Of a stretch of 64,000 bases of DNA, positions 57,044 to 64,000 are shown one piece after another (positions within the stretch are counted from its first letter, which is position 1; every line of letters begins with the position of its first letter). Under the pieces are notes generated by a model that was given only the letters and a program-made list of their open reading frames with translations, was not told where the DNA came from and did not search any database. Origin of the DNA: Petaurus breviceps papuanus. Its lineage: Eukaryota > Chordata > Mammalia > Diprotodontia > Petauridae. Location: NCBI GenBank assembly GCA_028583685.1, contig JAMXIF010000003.1, forward strand, positions 52,712,525-52,776,524, written 5' to 3'. Position numbers and translations under genes: made by a program.

Positions 57044-57610
57044 TGGAGGATAGAGGTTAGGGTGATACTGCTACCAAATTAGATGTGCTTTCAATTAAGT
57101 CATGTGAAATCGATGGAAACTGGTGCCACATCACCAGAACTCTATAAATGATATATCATATACACTCACACACACACTCCTAATACAGCCTTATCTGAAG
57201 GCATGCTACAGGGAAAGACCAGACAAGAAGCAGCATCATGAATTGTGTGCACTTTTTTTTTTCTATCATAGTTTAGATGCAGATAAACTGGTGTCTAGGT
57301 AATATTATGAATTTTCTATTCATTTCTCCCTTTTAAGTGTTCCTATCTCATCAACCATTCCAACACCCAGTGTCTTCATGATCCTTAACCCCTTGCTCAA
57401 AATAGAAAATGTCCTTTTTAAACTTTTATCATTTACTAAATTTTTATACCAGTGTGATCATTTCCCCCAAATTTTGTTTCTTATCCTTAATTGTGGAATG
57501 TTGAGTTATTTCTCCTTAAAAGAGCATCAAGATACTAGGAGCAAATAGGGGAGATATATTTTAAAGGTCAACACTGTATTTTAGGGGGATAAAGAAATTC
57601 TACAAGACAT
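57044..57610. other. Unique sequence, nothing recognised
   Basis: No gene or repeat supported. Confidence 0.5.
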
Positions 57611-57623
57611 AAGACTGATTCTG

Positions 57624-57812
57624 GTTTTTTGTTGGTTTTTTTTTTTTATTGTTTTGCTTTTTGGAGGGGGAAGGTAGGGCAATTGGGGTTAAGTGACTTG
57701 CCCAAGGTCACACAGCTAGTTTTATGTCAGGTGTATGAGGCCGGATTTGAACTCAGGTCCTCCTGACTTCAGGGCCAGTGCTCTATTCACTGCACCACCT
57801 AGCTGCCCCTAG
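57624..57812 (-). mobile_element. WSINE1-like marsupial SINE, complete
   Basis: T-rich tail, GGGCAATTGGGGTTAAGTGA, GGTCACACAGCTAGTTTTAT, CCGGATTTGAACTCAGGTCC and the head ending CACCTAGCTGCCCC. Perfect 13-base flanks AAGACTGATTCTG at 57611-57623 and 57813-57825 show a target-site duplication, so the copy is fairly young. Confidence 0.94.
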
Positions 57813-57825
57813 AAGACTGATTCTG

Positions 57826-58189
57826 AAGATGAACTTGTTTCAAACATTTTAGGCTGACAGCTCCTTAAAACCTCCTTAAAGCCTCTTTCTGCCCTTTTTC
57901 CCCCTCATGCATCCCCGGACTGACTCAGAAGTTTTTCTTCTTCAAGTCTGCTAGTACTTAAAACACCAAGACCTCATGTAAGGGAAATGGGGGTGGGGAG
58001 AGGCAGGAAAGGGGACCAAGGATAAAACTGGCTTTATGATGTTTATGGCCTTATGGATATAGTAAAGAAAACATCAGTCCCTGGGCAAGTCAGGCACAAG
58101 GTATCTAAAACTCCTAGGATATAAGCTTCCCAGACCTTTGTCTTTTAATGTGGATAATTATTAGTATGATGTTGATGATAATTAGAGTG
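57826..58189. other. Unique sequence, nothing recognised
   Basis: No gene or repeat supported. Confidence 0.5.
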
Positions 58190-58375
58190 TTATAATCGGC
58201 ATTTAGAGCTGGATGAGACCTTAAAGGTCATCTAGACCAATTCTATCATTTCATAGAAGCTGGAAAGTTCAAGTATCTTGCCCAAGGGCACAGAGGTAAT
58301 AATCAACAGAGCTAGGGTTCCAACCAATGTTTTCTATTGGAAACCTCAGATTCCTTTTTCATCTAACCAGGTTGT
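58190..58375 (-). mobile_element. MIR-related SINE, antisense
   Basis: GAGCTGGATGAGACCTTAAA, GTCATCTAGACCAATTCTAT, TTGCCCAAGGGCACAGAGGT and CTAGGGTTCCAACC match the reversed MIR-related type. Confidence 0.75.
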
Positions 58376-59110
58376 TTAGCACCTGAGAAAACTGTTGATG
58401 TTAAAACATTTACAAATTCTGGCATGTTACGAAGATGCGAAGAGAGAAACTTTTTATGAATAGTTTTGCTATGCGAAAATAATGTTAACATTCACAATTC
58501 ATGAAATTTTGTAATATTTCTATCTAATTACCACGTAGCACAATAAGTGTGTATAATATTACACGTGCTTTGGGTAAACTTTATTATAAGCTTTATGGAT
58601 GAGAATGGTTAACTCTATTGATGCATGCCTGTATTGTATATTTTTTATTCTCATCATAACTACCTCATCCAGGTGAGGCAACTGCAGCTTTCTCCTTTAA
58701 TGCCAAAATTTAGAATTCACTAATAGCATGTGTATTCCATCAGCCAGGGGAAAAAGGGAACTTAACACCTTTTAGGAAGAAATAATTAGTTAAAATATGT
58801 GAGTTTCCACCCTGATTTGCCACTGCTTTCTCCCCAGGAGTTGTTGTCTCAACCCCCAAGGAATGACCACCCCCCAAAACTAAAGTTATATTTAAAAGTA
58901 TTTGAAGACATCTTTCATACTGATCACCCTGGGTGCCAGAATTGCTAATTATGATTCTGCTCTTTATCTTGATTGGTGATCCATTCACAATTAAAAATTA
59001 TTTATAAGGACATATTGTTGTACAACTTTACCGTCAATTCTAATCTCGTTTACTTTGTAATAAGGAAACAAAATCAGTAGCTATTAATTCTGTGTACTAA
59101 AAATCATAAA
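58376..59110. other. Unique sequence, nothing recognised
   Basis: AT-rich, with no supported gene. The 82-codon minus frame at 58740-58988 shows no domain. Confidence 0.5.
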
Positions 59111-59542
59111 GAAAAAATAAACCTTTAAACCAAAATACTTAATTACCTTCCTGTGGTAGTCAAGATATGAACTAACAAACTATAAATATATGTATGCCAG
59201 TATTGCCTCAGGCTGGTACCTTGCATTAGGCTGACAGGTATCAGTAGAAGTTCTTTCTGTTTGTTTGTTTGTTTTTGGAGGGGGAAAGGCAAAGCAATTG
59301 GGGTTGAGTGACTTGCCCAAGGTCACACAGTCAATAAGTGTGTCAAGTGTCTGAAGTCGGATTTGAACTCAGGTCCTCCTGACTCCAGGGCTGGTGCTCT
59401 CTTCACTGTGCCACCTAGCTGCCCCAGAAGTTCTAAAATTAAAAGACAGCTTTTTCTACCTTTAATTTCTGTTTGAATTCTAGTTTTTTCTGCTTATCCA
59501 ACCTGTATGAAACTCAATAAAACTCAAGTATGATTTATAATC
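59111..59542 (+). repeat. Duplicated segment, copy A
   Basis: Shares AATTACCTTCCTGTGGTAGT, CAAGATATGA, AGGCTGGTACCTTGCATTAG and AAACTCAAGTATGATTTATA with 62233-62472, in the same order and orientation. A SINE (59255-59425) splits this copy only. Without it, both copies are about 240-250 bases. I do not recognise the sequence as a known transposon. Confidence 0.82.
59255..59425 (-). mobile_element. WSINE1-like marsupial SINE, complete
   Basis: AGCAATTGGGGTTGAGTGAC, GGTCACACAGTCAATAAGTG, TCGGATTTGAACTCAGGTCC and CACCTAGCTGCCCC. Flanked by AGAAGTTCT at 59246-59254 and 59426-59434. Confidence 0.94.
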
Positions 59543-59590
59543 AGCATATTTTCTTGTGGGAAATTAAAACAATAACAAAATACATCTTCT

Positions 59591-59743
59591 AGGAGCAGCC
59601 AGGTGGCTCAGTGAGTAAGAGCACCGGCCCCAGTGTCGGGATGACCTGGGGATCAAATCCGGGCTCAGATACTTAGCACCACACCCAAAAATAACTGGCC
59701 GTGTAACCTTGAGCAAGTTACTTAACCCCAATTCCTTTAAAAA
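59591..59743 (+). mobile_element. WSINE1-like SINE, variant subfamily, complete
   Basis: GAGCAGCCAGGTGGCTCAGT, AAGAGCACCGGCCCCAGTGT, GATCAAATCCGGGCTCAGAT, GGCCGTGTAACCTTGAGCAA, then A tail. Flanks AAAATACATCTTCT at 59577-59590 and 59744-59757. It resembles the copy at 28748 in the same variant positions. Confidence 0.93.
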
Positions 59744-59774
59744 AAAATACATCTTCTTTTACTTGACTTTTTAA

Positions 59775-59950
59775 ATGCTAAGAACACCAAACTAAGAATC
59801 ATCATACTTAACTCTGAAATAGTGCCACCTTTACTTGGTTGATCTTCAGTAATTCACTTCGTTTCTCTCAGTCTGTTTTCTTACTTATTTATAACCAACA
59901 CCTTGAACTAGATGGTGCCTAAGATTTTCAACCATAACATTCTTAGATTC
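59775..59950 (+). mobile_element. MIR-related SINE, diverged
   Basis: ACCAAACTAAGAATCATCAT, CAGTAATTCACTTCGTTTCT, then TTGAACTAGATGGTGCCTAA and CATTCTTAGATTCTA, the MIR-related tail form. Confidence 0.6.
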
Positions 59951-59971
59951 TATACTTAAGTACTAAAGTGA

Positions 59972-60200
59972 GGTCGTTATGTGGCAAAATGGATAAAGCA
60001 CCAGACCTGGAGTCGGGAAAACCTCAGATACTTTCTAGCTGTGTGACCCTGTGTAAGTCACTTAACTCTGTTTGCCTCAGTTTCTTCATCTGTAAAAATG
60101 AGCTGAAAAAGAAAATGGTAAACCATTCCATTATCTTTGCCAAGAAAACCCCAAATGGGGTCACAAAGCGTCAACACGACTGAAAGGACCGGACAATAAC
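59972..60200 (+). mobile_element. Mar-1-type SINE, complete
   Basis: GTTATGTGGCAAAATGGATA, CCAGACCTGGAGTCGGGAAA, GTGACCCTGTGTAAGTCACT, tail ACCCCAAATGGGGTCACAAA and CACGACTGAAAGGACC. It keeps CpGs in the tail. Confidence 0.92.
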
Positions 60201-60224
60201 CACAGAAATAGCAAAGTAGAGAGG

Positions 60225-60430
60225 GCAAAATAAGGTAGAGGGAAAAACACCGTTCTTGCTGAAGACATTTAGTCTGAATCCTCACTCTGACACTTACTAG
60301 TCCTGAGACTTTGGGGAAGTAATTTCATCCCATTTTGTCTCAGTTTCCTCATTTGTAAAATTGTACTTTCACTACTTAGCTCACAGCATCATCAGAGGGA
60401 AAAATACTGTGTAAATGCAAGCTGTTTTGA
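60225..60430 (+). mobile_element. Ther-1/MIR CORE-SINE
   Basis: CTGAATCCTCACTCTGACAC, GTCTCAGTTTCCTCATTTGT, CATCATCAGAGGGAAAAATA and tail CTGTGTAAATGCAAGCTG. Confidence 0.78.
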
Positions 60431-60879
60431 TTTTTGAGGTGATACAATATGTGTCCCAGTAGGGATAAGTCATTTTTGCATTGTACATACTGTACAATTG
60501 TGGAGAAATATATGTTCCATTTGATCTAGACCTGCTGAATTTGACTTGCTGTTTCTGTAAGTAAACAAGGCAGTGTGGGCTTGGCTAGCTAATTAGAAGT
60601 GTATTTTTCTCCATTGCAGATAATTAGGATTTACCAGTCCCTGGATCAAGTGCTTGGAAACCTTTAAGTTCCATAGTCAGCTGCCATTTCAGAGAACAGA
60701 AAATATATGGTTTTGGAAAGTTCCTGCTGTACCTTCATAGAGTTTTAGGTGAGTGTGTGTGTGAGAGAATTTAAGCTGGGCACTAGATTGTACCTCCAAT
60801 GTTCTTTGTGTGAAAAGGGTCAAAGTTTAAGATTAGTACTTCCTAGTGCTTCCTTTCATATTTTTTTTAAGCAAGGTGG
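60431..60879. other. Unique sequence, nothing recognised
   Basis: No gene or repeat supported. A short GT run is present near 60750. Confidence 0.5.
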
Positions 60880-61085
60880 TAGATTGTGGAGACCTTGATT
60901 TTGCTTTGCTACTTATTAGTGATATGATCTTGGGCAAGTCATTGAAGGGCTCTAAGTCTCAGTTTTCTTTTATTTGCAAAATGGGGATAACAGTGCGTAT
61001 GTTGGCTACTTAGAAGGGTTTTTCTGAGAATCAAATGAGATCATGTTTATGGAAATACTTTGTAATTTGAAAGCTGACATAGAAA
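60880..61085 (+). mobile_element. MIR/Ther-1 SINE, near full length
   Basis: ACTTATTAGTGATATGATCT, TGGGCAAGTCATTGAAGGGC, GCAAAATGGGGATAACAGTG, GAGAATCAAATGAGATCATG and a tail with AATACTTTGTAATTTGAAAG. Confidence 0.85.
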
Positions 61086-61499
61086 CATGCTTCTGTTCTT
61101 GGAATTCATCTGAATCCATGTTATAACCTGGAGGGTGCTAGAACCAGAGTATACTGGCTGGAGAGAATTAATCATTAAATTTTCAGGGTGAACCTTTACA
61201 CCTTAGAAATTATCAAATGCTACAAATGAGGGCTTTATTGTTTTGTTGATTGCCTATAAATTTACAAAAGTGATGGAGAAGATGTTAATGGTAAAGATTA
61301 ACATTAAAAATGTTGTACTACTCAGTAACCTGCTTATTAAATATTTACCAGAATACAAAAAAAAATGTACCTTATTCCCTCGGATCTCTTTCTTATTACT
61401 ATTAGAAAAATTTCATAGTATCATAATATTTAGGACTGTCCTAATATCCATCAAGTGAATACACATACAAATACATATATACATATATAGTTGTAAATA
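61086..61499. other. Unique AT-rich sequence
   Basis: No gene or repeat supported. Confidence 0.5.
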
Positions 61500-61735
61500 A
61501 GAGTGGCAAAATGGATAGAGAACTGGCATTAGGGTCAATGAAACCTGAATTCAAACCCTGTCTCAGGCACATACTGGTTATATGATAACGCAGCAAATCA
61601 TTTAACATTTCATTGCCCCAGGCAACTTTCTAAGAGTGTGAATTGCTGAACAGTTACTGATCTACATTAACTGAGGGACTTTCCTCACAGAAAATTCCAA
61701 TACTGATGAAGTCACAGGTCTGGAAAAAAAAAAGA
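61500..61735 (+). mobile_element. Ther-2-like CORE-SINE, near full length
   Basis: GAGTGGCAAAATGGATAGAG, CTGAATTCAAACCCTGTCTC, the tail CCCCAGGCAACTTTCTAAGA, GTTACTGATCTACATTAACT, GAAGTCACAGGTCTGG and an A run. Confidence 0.82.
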
Positions 61736-61857
61736 AACTATGATTAAATGTATTAAGGGTGAATGAGACAAGGTAATTTTTCAATGGATTAAGACCAAGA
61801 TGGAAATTTTATTCTAGATCACAGTAGTGTTTGTATCATTGACAGTTTTATGTACCC

Positions 61858-62000
61858 ATAGATTTTCAGGTTAGAGATTATCTAGCCCAAATAATCATGC
61901 AAATGAGGAAACTGAATCCTAGAGAGGTGACTTGTCCAAGGTCAAAAAATGAATGAGTGACATTTCTGCCTGAACTGAACCTGAGTCATGATTTCATTTT
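61858..62000 (-). mobile_element. MIR-type SINE, antisense
   Basis: GCAAATGAGGAAACTGAATC, GTGACTTGTCCAAGGTCAAA and GAACTGAACCTGAGTCATGA in reversed order. A short L2-like tip (TCAATAAATACTC) follows at about 62018. Confidence 0.75.
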
Positions 62001-62232
62001 GAATATCAATCATTCATTCAATAAATACTCTTTTAGTACCAGAACAATGCATTGTCAAATGTATATCAAACAGGATGCCATTTTGAAAATCTAATATTTT
62101 GTTTATAATAAAAATAAAATTTAAGGAGTCTTACTTTTAAGTTCTTGACATTGTCAATTTTTGTGATTTAGTTTATGTTACATTTTTTACATGAAGAGAT
62201 TTTTAATAATTCTTTGTCCTGAGGACCTTAAC

Positions 62233-62472
62233 AAAAAAAGAAAAAAAATTAAACCCAAATCCTTAATTACCATCCTGTTGTAGTCAAGATATGAAAAAGT
62301 AAATAGTAGATGCCAAAATTGCCTTAGGCTGGTACCTTGCATTAATCTGACAAGTATTGGTAGAGGTTCTAAAAATAAAAGGGGGTTATTCTGCCATTAA
62401 TTTCCATTTTGATTCTAGCTTTTTCTGCATATCTGCCTTGTATAAAACTCAAGTGTTGGTTTATTATCAAGA
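62233..62472 (+). repeat. Duplicated segment, copy B
   Basis: Matches copy A at 59111-59542, without its SINE: TTAATTACCATCCTGTTGTA, AGTCAAGATATGA, AGGCTGGTACCTTGCATTAA, GATTCTAGCTTTTTCTGCAT, TATAAAACTCAAGTGTTGGT. By eye roughly three quarters of bases are alike, so the duplication is old. Confidence 0.82.
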
Positions 62473-62549
62473 CTGTCTTATTCTAGACTTATACACTATC
62501 TTTTCCTTTCCAACTGATCTCTTTTTTGGAGGAAATGCCTAGATTTGGA

Positions 62550-62685
62550 CCAAGACAATAGTGATGTAATTGTGGCCAAGTCACACAATTTATTGGTCCT
62601 TAATTTTGCTAACTGAGGTAAAATGAGGTAGTTGGATTAGATAATCTCTAAGTTTCTTTCTAGCTCTAACATTTTGTGAATTTAA
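62550..62685 (+). mobile_element. MIR-related SINE, 3' half
   Basis: TTGTGGCCAAGTCACACAAT, AAATGAGGTAGTTGGATTAG and TAATCTCTAAGTTTCTTTCT are the usual core and tail. Confidence 0.72.
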
Positions 62686-62699
62686 TCATAGAATTGAGA

Positions 62700-62860
62700 G
62701 GCAGTATGTTCCAGTGGCTAGTGTTGGTTTTGGAATCAGGAAGACACAGATTCAAATCCCAGCCCTGACACTGCTAGTTATTTAACTGTGGACAAGAGAT
62801 TTGTGTAGGTCAGGGAATTCCAACGCCAGTGAAATAAGAGGTCCTTCATATTAACTGCCA
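62700..62860 (+). mobile_element. Ther-2-like CORE-SINE, internally shortened
   Basis: GGCAGTATGTTCCAGTGGCT, GAATCAGGAAGACACAGATT, TTTAACTGTGGACAAGAGAT and the end CCAGTGAAATAAGAGGTCC. Confidence 0.72.
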
Positions 62861-63400
62861 AAAATGGAGGAGTTAACAAAGGGTAAGAACTGGGAAGTGG
62901 GAAAGAGGGCTTTCTATTAGAAAATAGCCCCCTCTGGGAGTCAAATCTTCAAAATGAGGACTTCTTTATTTCATGTAAAGTGTTGTGAATTTCCAGAAAC
63001 TCAGTTATACTCACATCCAAATGTAAATATTTAGTAATACATTAGGGGGGATGATGGTGACCTGATGAATATATCTAGGCTGGTTGGTGGTGATGTTTCA
63101 ATTGCACTTTTGAGTAATTTCAGAATGAGATTGATTAATTCTCTCATAATTTGAAGGGTATTTAAATTTAATTTGCTATAACTGTGTGGAGCAAAGATGT
63201 TATAAACCAAAACATAGTTGTGATTTGCATACATTTAGAAGAACTTTGTCTAATGAAGTTCCCCAGAGCTCAACTTAAGGACCCTTTAAAAAATATGGGA
63301 AAATTAAGTTGGCTACTGTTAAAGTCACCTCTTGAGGATCAAATGAAAAGCCTGTATTCTTAGTAATTCTTTCTATCTGAAATTCAGATACACTTATTCG
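62861..63400. other. Unique sequence, nothing recognised
   Basis: No gene or repeat supported; the 67-codon minus frame at 63031-63234 has no domain. Confidence 0.5.
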
Positions 63401-63625
63401 CTCTGTGTCAGTCTCTATTTCCCTCTGTCTCTCTGTCTCTCTCTGTCTCTGTCTCTGTGTCTCTGTCTCTCTCTCTGTCTCTGTCTCTGTGTCTCTGTCT
63501 CTCTGTCTCTGTCTCTGTGTCTCTGTCTCTCTCTCTGTCTCTGTCTCTGTGTCTCTGTCTCTCTGTCTCTGTCTCTGTGTCTCTGTCTGTCTGTCTCTCT
63601 CTCTATCTCTCTCTGTCTCTCTCTG

Positions 63626-63716
<91 letters not shown>
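63401..63716. repeat. (TCTCTG)n tract with a 60-base higher-order repeat
   Basis: About 315 bases of TCTCTG and TGTC types, ending in a TGTC run and a TC run. The segment 63481-63528 is identical to 63541-63588, a 60-base period made of a 32- and a 28-base subunit. Three frames here encode Ser-Leu-Cys-Val or Asp-Arg-Glu-Thr repeats and are not genes. Confidence 0.97.
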
Positions 63717-63719
<3 letters not shown>

Positions 63720-63842
63720 AGATCTGAGTTCAAATCCAGCCTCAGACACTTAACACAAAAACCAGCTGTGTGACCTTGGGCAAGTCACTTAACCCCAAAT
63801 GCCCTACCTTCCCCCTCCAAAAAGCAAAAAAGAAAAAGAGCA
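63717..63842 (+). mobile_element. WSINE1-like SINE, 5'-truncated
   Basis: Starts near GTGAGATCTGAGTTCAAATC directly after the TC repeat, then CCAGCCTCAGACACTTAACA, GACCTTGGGCAAGTCACTTA, ACCCCAAATGCCCTACC and A-rich end. The first roughly 50 bases of the family are absent. Confidence 0.88.
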
Positions 63843-64000
63843 ACTGCGATTTGCATTCTCTAAGCAAATAAATGTTGCCTAGGAAATAAGTTGGAGGTTG
63901 TCCTTTTTTTTAAGCCATTATTCTGTGTATTAGTATTCTTAAAAAAATCTTCTTGGCTGCTCTTAATAGCAGTGCAGACTTGTTATTGTTACAAATATTA
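63843..64000. other. Unique AT-rich sequence at window end
   Basis: Nothing recognised. Confidence 0.5.

Noticed and set aside
56681-57082. 133-codon frame rich in Ile-Tyr-Leu-Ser
   Set aside because: Created by the (TATC)/(TGTC) microsatellite.
63275-63773. Frames of 87-152 codons across the TCTCTG tract
   Set aside because: Products of a six-base repeat; no non-repetitive domain.

Overview
This window looks like non-coding marsupial DNA, intergenic or inside a very long intron. I found no exon, RNA gene, CRISPR array or bacterial-type feature that I can support. The marsupial call rests on many copies of marsupial CORE-SINEs. These include Mar-1-type SINEs, whose 3' end resembles a Bov-B tail (GGGGTCACAAAGAGTCGGACA-like). 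They also include WSINE1-like SINEs, whose 3' end reads TTAACCCCAATTGCC, and Ther-1/MIR and Ther-2-like SINEs. L2 and CR1/L3 LINEs are abundant beside them. The frequent WSINE1-like copies with long target-site duplications would fit an Australian marsupial, perhaps a dasyurid-like lineage, but that is inference. Base composition is AT-rich and CpG-poor, apart from one young DNA transposon.

Layout. 0-11.7 kb: mostly unique sequence with scattered MIR copies, one L2 piece carrying a SINE, and a second SINE. 11.76-12.18 kb: a complete mariner-type MITE. 13-20 kb: SINEs, L2 fragments (the largest at 16.6-17.55 kb) and dinucleotide repeats. 21.4-23.3 kb: a probable Tigger/pogo-like element carrying a later SINE. 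23.7-29.9 kb: nested SINEs in L3/CR1-type LINE sequence. 30.6-33.6 kb: an L2 cluster in both orientations, including a recognisable reverse transcriptase segment. 33.7-41.2 kb: mostly unique or unclassified. 41.3-43.1 kb: an old L2 that received an LTR-like fragment and a hAT MITE. 45.2-45.7 kb: a long purine-only repeat with a 100-N assembly gap. 46.2-47.9 kb: a repeat-poor block. 49.1 kb: a palindromic hAT MITE. 52-54.2 kb: a CR1/L3 copy interrupted by a SINE that is itself interrupted. 54.7-56.1 kb: two L2 pieces in opposite orientation. 59.1 and 62.2 kb: two related copies of a roughly 240-base unique segment. 63.4-63.7 kb: a TCTCTG repeat with a 60-base higher-order period.

The open reading frames present are short, low-complexity, or lie in transposon remnants. 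No genes work together here. The interest is in the order of transposon insertions, a few young DNA transposons, a possible SINE mobilisation with its 5' flank, and the duplicated segment. I found no convincing new biological system. Family names come from memory of consensus sequences, not a database search, and most repeat boundaries are accurate to about 10-30 bases unless a target-site duplication is given.
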